Below, piece after piece: positions 1 through 5,814 of a DNA stretch of 7,644 nt. The number at the start of each line of letters is the position of its first letter. The first letter of the stretch is position 1. A program made the position numbers and the translations under genes. The notes under the pieces were generated by a model. It saw nothing but the letters and a program-made list of their open reading frames with translations. It ran no database searches and was not told the origin of the DNA. This stretch comes from CAYRYU01 sp964428355 (GTDB lineage: Bacteria; Muiribacteriota; Ozemobacteria; Ozemobacterales; Ozemobacteraceae): NCBI GenBank assembly GCA_964428355.1, contig CAYRYU010000178.1, forward strand, positions 1-7,644, given 5' to 3'.

Positions 1-209
1 TTGATCTGGGAGATCACGTCACCGGAATATGACTCCAGGAAGAACCTTGCGATCTGGGTCTGGTCGATTATGGTGAGCACCCTCGTGTGACCCGACATTC
101 TCTGGGAAGTGGTCAGGACCAGGATCACCATAACGCTGAGAATCCCCAGCAGGGTCAGGACGACTGACCCGGCTGAGGATGCCCTCTTTCGGTTGTACCA
201 GTCCATCAT
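1..209 (-). CDS. Pilin-like / minor pseudopilin-like protein, N-terminal part (3' end outside window)
   Basis: The visible 69 residues start with a short basic leader (Arg7-Lys8-Arg9), then Ala-Gly14, then a run of about 17 hydrophobic residues (16-32), then a polar, helix-like stretch. This is the layout of a type IV prepilin or type II secretion pseudopilin: peptidase cleavage would fall after Gly14, leaving Ser at +1. Position +5 is Thr19 rather than the usual Glu; Thr at +5 is known in GspK-type minor pseudopilins, so a GspK/PilX-like role is possible. The protein would sit in the inner membrane. I chose the first of two adjacent ATG codons (209 and 206). A GGAGG at 227-231 lies 17 bases upstream, which is far for a ribosome site, and an in-frame TTG at 233 would add eight residues, so the start is not certain. 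A generic single-span membrane protein is the main alternative. The gene begins 75 bases after gene A, with a terminator-like hairpin between. Confidence 0.6.
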   Translation of the reverse strand, partial: MMDWYNRKRASSAGSVVLTLLGILSVMVILVLTTSQRMSGHTRVLTIIDQTQIARFFLESYSGDVISQI

Positions 210-244
210 TCGCGTGACTTTTTGGGCCTCCAATCCATGCGGGG

Positions 245-276
245 AAAAGGCAGGGGGAAAACCATTACCCCCCGCC
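245..276 (-). terminator. Possible weak intrinsic terminator or attenuator after gene A
   Basis: Just downstream of the gene A stop codon, the minus-strand transcript can form a G/C stem: GGC plus GGGGG (arms 274-276 and 269-273) pair with CCCCC plus GCC (253-257 and 249-251), with one bulged base at 252 and a loop of about 11 bases. Four T residues (245-248) follow directly on the minus strand. The stem is strong but the T-run is short and is followed by C residues, so termination may be partial. If it works, it would end or reduce transcription of the array before the pilin-like gene. The pairing was found by eye; no folding energy was computed. Confidence 0.4.
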
Positions 277-284
277 GTTTGTGT

Positions 285-2993
285 TCATTCCGGGAGTTCC
301 AGGGGCTTGTCGAACTGGAGCCCCTCGGGGAAGAGGATGGGATCCCAGGAAAAGCCGCCCGGACCAGCATCTTCCGTGGGGAATCCGTCGTCTTCCGTTC
401 CCTCGAACTCGGTTCGCCATTTCGCGGTGATTTCCCTGTAGTCTTTCAAGATCCCGTTCCAGTGATCCAGGCGGGCTCTCAATTCATCCGGCCCGACGTC
501 GACTTTGATTCCCGGGAAAATGCTGAAGCGGAAAAATACCCTGGCGAGTTCCTTCTGCTTCTCCACGGCTTTCTTGAGAAGGTTCAAATATCCCCGGTAT
601 TCCACCGCGGGTGCCTGGATGCCCCCCAGCCAGTTGGTGACGGCGCTTTTCCCTTCCTCCAGCCAGGTCGTTCCCTGAACGTCCAGGACCTCGCCTTTCT
701 CCAGGAAAGCCTGGAGTTTGGGGGTCGAGAATTCGCTTTTGTCCTCGATTCCTGTAACCCCTTTTTCCCGGATGCTGCAGATCTTCTCGAAAATCGCGGC
801 CTTATCGACGGCCTGCTTCATCTGGATAGCCTGGAGAACGTGGCTCACGAGGATATACCCGATGGCCCCGGGTCTGTCGAAGAGAAGCGGTGCAACCTTT
901 TCCCTGCACCGGTTGACAATTTCCTGGCGGGTGCATTTCGCGGCGATGATTCCTTTGGCCATGGTTCCAGATTCCAGGACCTTCGCATCAACCAGCAACT
1001 TGACGATCTCTTTCCGGGATTGGTCGCTGAGAGGATCCTTGGCTTCGACCAGGGCTTTGAGAGCCATGCTGAGCTCAGGTTCGTTCAATCCCATTCCCGG
1101 TTTCCCGAACTTCTCCTCCCGTTCGCTGATCCCCTTTTCCAACTGGCTGTTGAGTTCATCGACCATATAACGCAGATGCAGCAACTGCTTGGTTCCGGAC
1201 AGGAAGCAGTCCGCCTGGAAAGCTTCGCGGATCAGGGTCTGGCTCCACTGATTCGTGGGGATTTCGAGGAGGGGGAGGTAGTTGAACGGTGCCTGTTCGA
1301 TACGGACGGGAAGTATCTTGGCATACCAGAAATACTTCCAGATTCCTTCCTTGGTCATCGAGGCGCGGTAGTTCGAAAAAACCTTCATCAGGGCGAAATC
1401 TGGATTGAAGTACACGTATTCCTTGTCGAATTCCTTCAGGGAATTCTCGAAATCCGAGATGTCCCCCGAGACCTGCTTGTACTTTTTGTACAGATATTTT
1501 ATCGGGCCGACAACGGGAGTGGTCCCCCCTTCGGCGACGAAGTCCCCAACGCAATCCCAGAAAGTGTCGAGAATCGGCCGTCCGTTTTCCGCTTCTCCTT
1601 CCGTTGGCTGCCACTGCATGAAATCCGCTTTGACCCTCCAGAGCTTCTTGAGTTTCTCGATATCGGCGGAATCCAGGGGAAGCTGCTTCTGGCCGTAATA
1701 GGTCATCAGGACCCCTTGCCGGAGCATGGCTTCCCAGATCCTGCCCTGCCTCTGAACGCAGGGGTCGTCGCCGCGGATGATCTTCTGGAAAAGGTAGGAT
1801 CGTCCGAATTTCTGGTATGCGAGGTCCCAGGAGATGGATTTCTGCTCCTCCGTGATCTCTCCCCGGTTGTCGTAGAACTGCTTGAACTTTTCGTCCTTCT
1901 CGTACAGGAAGTAGAAGGAGTTCGAATAACACTCCAGCCAGCGTTTCCGCTCATTCCCGAGGTGGTCGAGGGTTTTCTGACCTACAAGGATGGCCAAAGA
2001 AACGATCGCGAAAACCGGCCCCGCGCCGGGGACAAAGAGGAGGATCAATCCCGCGATGCTCGACGCGATTCCGATGAGCGTTTTCGTCTGTTCCCAGGAG
2101 AAGGTTCCGACCCCGCTTCGAAAGTCGTCACTCGTGAAGAACTGGTTCACCCCCATGACAAGTCCGATGATGTCGCAGGCGATTCCCACCCCCGCCCCCA
2201 CCTTCTGGAGATACTCCAGTGCCTTTCCCGCCTTGGTGCCTGCCGCGGGAACCTTCAGAAGCCACTGGGCCGCGCTCTCTGTGCCCTCCTCGCCGGTTCC
2301 TCCGGAGAGGACTTTTATCACGAACTCGGTTCCCTTGTTCGTCTTGTCAGAGACTTTGGCCAGCCCCTTGAAAAGGTTGGCGTAGAACCCCGAGCCTTCT
2401 CCCGCTGTGAGGAAAAGATTGGTGATCTTGGGGGCGATATTCTGGAAATATGCATCGGCTACGACCGCACCGGGCTGGATTGCGTCCCCTCTGACTCCAA
2501 GGAACGAGCCGATTGTGCCCATCAGGCTGACCGAGTCATGTGATTCCTCATCCATCAGATTGAACGAGTTCGTCATGACCAGGAGGGCGTCCGACCAGGA
2601 TTTGCTTTCGATCTCCTCCTTGGTCTTTCCGAGGGATTGGAGAAGGAAATCCAGGTATTGATGGGGTAGAAGGTAGTTTTCGAGGTTCGATTTGTCGAAC
2701 TGCTCCTGGACTTCTTCCGGTTTCAACCCCTCTTCGATAGTCGGATCGAAAGGAGGAGGGGGCTCCACCTCACCGGCACCTGGGGACCCGGCGGAGCCGC
2801 CGGCCTCGAGGGAATCGGCTTTGGCCGTGTCGGAAATGGTCTTGCCGACTTTGTCCCACCCTTCAGCGGGCACTTGTCCCACTTTTGCCCTATCGGCTTC
2901 CGATCCGAAGATGGGGACCATCAGCGGTTCAAATACCAGGAGAAGAGCGAGAAGGATTGAGCATATCCGTCTTTGGGGTTTTCGTCCGATCAT
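285..2993 (-). CDS. Large exported or membrane protein of an unrecognised family, paralogue A
   Basis: The protein has 902 residues and no family I recognise. ATG at 2993 has a strong GGAGG site six bases upstream. The N-terminus is a Sec-type signal: basic residues 4-9, hydrophobic 11-21, then Glu22-Pro-Leu-Met-Val-Pro27, with possible cleavage near 30-34. No lipobox is present. Residues 66-85 are a Gly/Ser/Pro-rich linker ending in four prolines. Residues 109-159 form a conserved block with Asn142-Ser-Phe-Asn and Glu150-Ser-His-Asp153. A weakly hydrophobic stretch (266-282) and a strong one (303-338), broken by Val-Pro-Gly-Ala-Gly, are followed by Arg349-Lys-Arg-Trp352. The remainder looks largely helical, with motifs Phe529-Asn-Pro-Asp-Phe533, Ala594-Asp-Cys-Phe597, Asp706-Arg-Pro-Gly709 and Gly870-Phe-Pro-Thr-Glu874. 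It is either a secreted/periplasmic protein with a membrane-inserting hairpin, or an inner-membrane protein with a cytoplasmic C-terminal region. It is last in the array and closest to C in the ADCF region. Certain as a gene; function unknown. Confidence 0.93.
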   Translation of the reverse strand: MIGRKPQRRICSILLALLLVFEPLMVPIFGSEADRAKVGQVPAEGWDKVGKTISDTAKADSLEAGGSAGSPGAGEVEPPPPFDPTIEEGLKPEEVQEQFDKSNLENYLLPHQYLDFLLQSLGKTKEEIESKSWSDALLVMTNSFNLMDEESHDSVSLMGTIGSFLGVRGDAIQPGAVVADAYFQNIAPKITNLFLTAGEGSGFYANLFKGLAKVSDKTNKGTEFVIKVLSGGTGEEGTESAAQWLLKVPAAGTKAGKALEYLQKVGAGVGIACDIIGLVMGVNQFFTSDDFRSGVGTFSWEQTKTLIGIASSIAGLILLFVPGAGPVFAIVSLAILVGQKTLDHLGNERKRWLECYSNSFYFLYEKDEKFKQFYDNRGEITEEQKSISWDLAYQKFGRSYLFQKIIRGDDPCVQRQGRIWEAMLRQGVLMTYYGQKQLPLDSADIEKLKKLWRVKADFMQWQPTEGEAENGRPILDTFWDCVGDFVAEGGTTPVVGPIKYLYKKYKQVSGDISDFENSLKEFDKEYVYFNPDFALMKVFSNYRASMTKEGIWKYFWYAKILPVRIEQAPFNYLPLLEIPTNQWSQTLIREAFQADCFLSGTKQLLHLRYMVDELNSQLEKGISEREEKFGKPGMGLNEPELSMALKALVEAKDPLSDQSRKEIVKLLVDAKVLESGTMAKGIIAAKCTRQEIVNRCREKVAPLLFDRPGAIGYILVSHVLQAIQMKQAVDKAAIFEKICSIREKGVTGIEDKSEFSTPKLQAFLEKGEVLDVQGTTWLEEGKSAVTNWLGGIQAPAVEYRGYLNLLKKAVEKQKELARVFFRFSIFPGIKVDVGPDELRARLDHWNGILKDYREITAKWRTEFEGTEDDGFPTEDAGPGGFSWDPILFPEGLQFDKPLELPE

Positions 2994-2998
2994 TTTTT

Positions 2999-3004
2999 CC
3001 CTCC
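2999..3004 (-). promoter_or_regulatory. Strong ribosome binding site of gene A
   Basis: On the minus strand a GGAGGG run ends about five bases before the ATG at 2993, separated by A residues. It is the clearest Shine-Dalgarno site in the window and fixes the start of gene A. Genes B and the pilin-like gene have weaker or worse-placed sites, so A may be translated more efficiently. Confidence 0.8.
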
Positions 3005-3050
3005 GATATTGGACTCCTTGGTCACCTGGAATACGTGAATTCTTCCAAGA

Positions 3051-3079
3051 ACATTACCATCGGGACACATGATTATCAA
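3051..3079 (-). promoter_or_regulatory. Weak candidate promoter between genes B and A
   Basis: In the 115-base gap upstream of gene A, the minus strand carries TTGATA (3079-3074), a 17-base spacer and TAATGT (3056-3051) with TG one base before it, like an extended -10 element. The -35 matches the sigma-70 consensus at five of six bases but the -10 at only three of six. A transcript would start about 50 bases before the gene A start. Such matches arise by chance, and the sigma-70 consensus may not fit this organism. Confidence 0.2.
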
Positions 3080-3088
3080 AGTCCGATG
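3058..3088. other. Imperfect inverted repeat in the B-A intergenic gap
   Basis: CATCGGGAC (3058-3066) and GTCCGATG (3081-3088) are complementary over eight base pairs with one bulged base and a 14-base middle. No T-run follows on either strand, so it is not an intrinsic terminator. It overlaps the weak promoter candidate, so it could be an operator-like site or an mRNA processing or stabilising hairpin. A single imperfect 8-bp dyad may also be chance. Confidence 0.3.
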
Positions 3089-3108
3089 AGAGAGGATTGC
3101 TTTCACCC

Positions 3109-5718
3109 TCATTTCTCGAGGTCTATCGGCCAGTTGATTTCCACTCCTTGAGGCATCTTGAAGTCTCCCCAGACCCGCTCTGCAATCTCCCCTTCAGTTG
3201 GGAAGCCCTCCGAAGGGGGAAAATTCTCCTGCCATTTTTTGGTGATTTCCTTCCATCGCCTCATTTCATCATCATACTTGTCGATCATCTCCCGAAGCTT
3301 TTTCTGGCCAACCATTCCGCAGAATTTTTTGGTGAAATCCTCGGAAAGTCTCTGGTTCTCGTCCGTTGCCTGCTTGAACTTCGATAGAACGAAGTCGAAC
3401 TCTTTTTCCGGGGGATCCTTCACCCCGTAGAGGGCATTCAGGAACTCGGCGTCTTCCTTGAGCTTGCCCCAGTCTTTGAGGAAATCCCTGATCTCGGGTG
3501 TGGCGATGTCGCGTTGGGATGATTGGAGGTGCACATCGTGTATCCTGTGGACTTCTTCAAAGATCTTAGCGCGGTCCAATGCCTTTTTCATCAGGATTCC
3601 CTGGGTGACGAGGTTGGCTGCGTGATACCCAATCAACCCCGGCCTCTGGAAAAGGAGTTTCGCCACTTTCCCGCGGATTTCCTCGGCAATCTGGGTCGGG
3701 TCAGTCTGGAACTTGGAGCTTTTTCCCCCCACGAGGAGGCCCGCAGCCCTGAGCTTTTCCTTGACCCGGATCCGGGTGGAGTCGTCGGGAACCTCGCCCG
3801 GAACGAGTTCCAGGAAAGCCTCGAGGGCCTCCCTCTCCTTTTCGATCGCGGGAAAGGCCTTTTCGAATTTTTCGACTTCATTTCCTACCCTTTCGCATCC
3901 CGCTTCAAGTTTTTGGTTGATCCCTTCGACCATCCATGTCAGGTGGTGCAGATGCTTGATCGTTGCGATGAAGCAGTCGGCTTTGTATGCATCCTCCAGG
4001 ATCTCTTCATCTTTCAATCTGGATGGGTCCACGAGGAGGAGGGGAAAGTAGCTGTATGGAGCTTGTTCAATTCGCACCGAAACGGCTTTTGCGATGGGTT
4101 TCTTCCACACCGGTTCTTTGACTGTATGCGCCATCTGGTTGGAAAATACCTTCATCAGGAAGAAATCGGGGTTGAAAATGACGAACTCTTTGTCGAATTC
4201 CTCGAGGGATTCCTTCAGGTTTTCCAATGGGTCCCGGCTTTGGCCGTGTGGGAAGAGAACCTGCTTGATTGCTTCAAAAGTATCGTACCAGAAATCCACT
4301 GGGGAGGCTCCCTGCCTTATCTCCTCGTTGGAAGGCTGCCATTGCATGTAATCGGCCTTGATCTTCCAGAGATTCCTGAGTTGTTGGAGATCCCCGGACT
4401 TCAGGGGAAGGGCCTTCTGCGAGTAATAGCTTGCGAGCACGCCTTGCCGGAGACGTTCCTCGAAAATGTTGATCTCCCTCTGGGCTACGATTCCCCCGGT
4501 CGAAACCTTCAGGCCTTGATCGAGGGCGTGCAGGTATTCCCTGCGGACCATCTCATAAGAGACCGATCGGGTTTCGGGATCAAGACAATAATGGTTTTTC
4601 GTGAACTCCCTGAACTTTTCGTCTTTCAACAAAAGGAAATGGAAGGAGTTCGAATACCCTTCAAGCCACTTTTTCCGCTGGTTAACCACCAGGTCACCCA
4701 CGTAACAGATCCCCATAAAGCCCAATTGGATAGCCGCGGCGACGATTCCTCCATAAGGAACGAACATGAGTATCAGACTCGCGACGCTTCCGATGATTCC
4801 GAGGGCGCTCTTGATCTGTTCCCAGGAAGTGAAGTGCTTTCGTTGGAAACTCTCGCTGGTGAAAACTTCATACAGACCGCAACCGATTCCCAATAATTCG
4901 AAACCGATTCCAATCCACGCCGAGGTCTTCTGCATGTATTGGAAAGCAACCCCGAATTCCGTGTTTGACTCCTCGACAGGCTTGGTCAACCATCGGAAAG
5001 CCGTTTCCGCTCCTTCTTCGCCAGTCGCGCCGCAGAGGAGCTTCGTTCCGGAGTAGATTTTCATTCCTGCCAGAGCCGCCGCCTTATCCACGCATTCCAG
5101 CGTTTTCGGATCGATCATCCCTCTCCATTTGAGGAGGAGGTTGGAGAATTTGGCCATCAGTTTGGCGGCAACTTTGGATTTCGAGAAGAACAGGGCCGAG
5201 AGACGCATTGCCAGATTCGCGGAGGTTTCGGACACCTCCATGGCGTTTCCGAGCGGCTCCAGGGTGTTTCCCCTCAAGTTCTGGAGCCAGATGAGGTTTC
5301 CAACCAGGCTCACGGCATCGTGCGATTCCTCTTCCATGATGTTGAAGGAATTGAGCATTGTGAAGAAGGCTTCGGATAGCGAATTCTCCTCGATCTCCTC
5401 CCTTGTCCTTCCAAGGATGTTCAAAATCGAGAGGAGTCTCTCGTGTGGGAGGATGACTCCTTCGAGATCGTTCCGATCGAACAAACCCGGGTCCTGCTCC
5501 ACTTCCCAGATTTCCTCGATCGTGGGAACCACCTTGGGTGCATCCTTGCATGGGGCGGTTCCCGGAAAGGCAGCCTGGGTGACCGTTTCCTCAATCGGAG
5601 CTCCGGCCGCCTCCTGTGCCTGGAGCATGGGTACGATCATCGGTTCCATGCTCAACCAAAAGGAAAACAGAAGGATCGCAATCTTCCTGCATCTTTTTCT
5701 TGCCACGATATTCTCCAT
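3109..5718 (-). CDS. Large exported or membrane protein of an unrecognised family, paralogue B
   Basis: The chosen ATG at 5718 gives 869 residues; a GTG at 5736 would add six. ATG is preferred because AAGGA lies ten bases upstream and the N-terminus then matches paralogue A: twelve polar/basic residues, a hydrophobic core, then Glu25-Pro-Met-Ile-Val-Pro30. Cleavage may follow Leu-Gln-Ala34. No lipobox is present. The linker is shorter than in A and lacks the proline run. Conserved points are Leu90-Pro-His, Asn123-Ser-Phe-Asn, Glu131-Ser-His-Asp134, Thr232-Gly-Glu-Glu-Gly236, the hydrophobic hairpin at about 306-344 with Val-Pro-Tyr-Gly-Gly, Arg348-Lys-Lys-Trp351, Phe515-Asn-Pro-Asp-Phe519, Ala580-Asp-Cys-Phe583 and Gly838-Phe-Pro-Thr-Glu842. 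Residues about 600-660 are rich in Lys/Glu and coiled-coil-like. The stretch equivalent to the first hydrophobic segment of A holds two Glu residues, so only the second is a convincing membrane segment. B is the most divergent copy. Function unknown. Confidence 0.92.
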   Translation of the reverse strand: MENIVARKRCRKIAILLFSFWLSMEPMIVPMLQAQEAAGAPIEETVTQAAFPGTAPCKDAPKVVPTIEEIWEVEQDPGLFDRNDLEGVILPHERLLSILNILGRTREEIEENSLSEAFFTMLNSFNIMEEESHDAVSLVGNLIWLQNLRGNTLEPLGNAMEVSETSANLAMRLSALFFSKSKVAAKLMAKFSNLLLKWRGMIDPKTLECVDKAAALAGMKIYSGTKLLCGATGEEGAETAFRWLTKPVEESNTEFGVAFQYMQKTSAWIGIGFELLGIGCGLYEVFTSESFQRKHFTSWEQIKSALGIIGSVASLILMFVPYGGIVAAAIQLGFMGICYVGDLVVNQRKKWLEGYSNSFHFLLLKDEKFREFTKNHYCLDPETRSVSYEMVRREYLHALDQGLKVSTGGIVAQREINIFEERLRQGVLASYYSQKALPLKSGDLQQLRNLWKIKADYMQWQPSNEEIRQGASPVDFWYDTFEAIKQVLFPHGQSRDPLENLKESLEEFDKEFVIFNPDFFLMKVFSNQMAHTVKEPVWKKPIAKAVSVRIEQAPYSYFPLLLVDPSRLKDEEILEDAYKADCFIATIKHLHHLTWMVEGINQKLEAGCERVGNEVEKFEKAFPAIEKEREALEAFLELVPGEVPDDSTRIRVKEKLRAAGLLVGGKSSKFQTDPTQIAEEIRGKVAKLLFQRPGLIGYHAANLVTQGILMKKALDRAKIFEEVHRIHDVHLQSSQRDIATPEIRDFLKDWGKLKEDAEFLNALYGVKDPPEKEFDFVLSKFKQATDENQRLSEDFTKKFCGMVGQKKLREMIDKYDDEMRRWKEITKKWQENFPPSEGFPTEGEIAERVWGDFKMPQGVEINWPIDLEK

Positions 5719-5814
5719 CCTGCCTTTATCCTTCACGTTTCTGCCCGAATCCCCGAAAGCCGCAAATCGGGTTGGGGTGGAGTCGTATTCCCGAACACCC
5801 TGGATTCCGGCGGG
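5719..5814. other. C-B intergenic gap with no clear signal
   Basis: The gap between the gene C stop and the gene B start is short and G/C-rich. I see no promoter, and the only dyad is a five-base-pair CCCGA/TCGGG stem without a T-run. This fits read-through from C into B as one transcript. Confidence 0.4.
5729..5733 (-). promoter_or_regulatory. Ribosome binding site that favours the ATG start of gene B
   Basis: AAGGA on the minus strand lies ten bases before the ATG at 5718, inside the reading frame that would be used by the upstream GTG at 5736. The GTG itself has only a GGGGA about 13 bases upstream. Together with the alignment to paralogue A this supports initiation at the ATG, giving a 96-base gap after gene C. 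The site is moderate in strength, and the GTG start cannot be excluded. Confidence 0.5.

Noticed and set aside
222..2543. A 773-codon open frame on the plus strand, antisense to gene A
   Set aside because: It is in exact codon register with gene A, so every antisense codon is the reverse complement of a sense codon. It stays open only because gene A avoids TTA, CTA and TCA codons. It shows no protein-like features, while gene A has homologues, a signal peptide and a strong ribosome site.
2970..2984. Twin-arginine export signal in gene A (Arg8-Arg9)
   Set aside because: The residues after the two arginines (Ile-Cys-Ser) do not fit the S/T-RR-x-F-L-K pattern, and paralogue B has no Arg-Arg pair at this site; a Sec signal fits both.
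3523..4896. A 457-codon open frame on the plus strand, antisense to gene B
   Set aside because: Same codon-opposed register as for gene A; recurrence in all three paralogues is explained by shared codon bias and homology, not by an overlapping antisense gene.
5084..5551. Shorter minus-strand open frames inside genes A, B and C (for example here, 1156-1932 and 5726-6277)
   Set aside because: They overlap the real genes in another frame of the same strand, have arginine/proline-rich composition typical of shifted GC-rich coding sequence, and do not correspond between paralogues as real proteins.
5719..5814. Terminator in the C-B gap
   Set aside because: Only a five-base-pair dyad with no following T-run is present on the minus strand, too weak to call.
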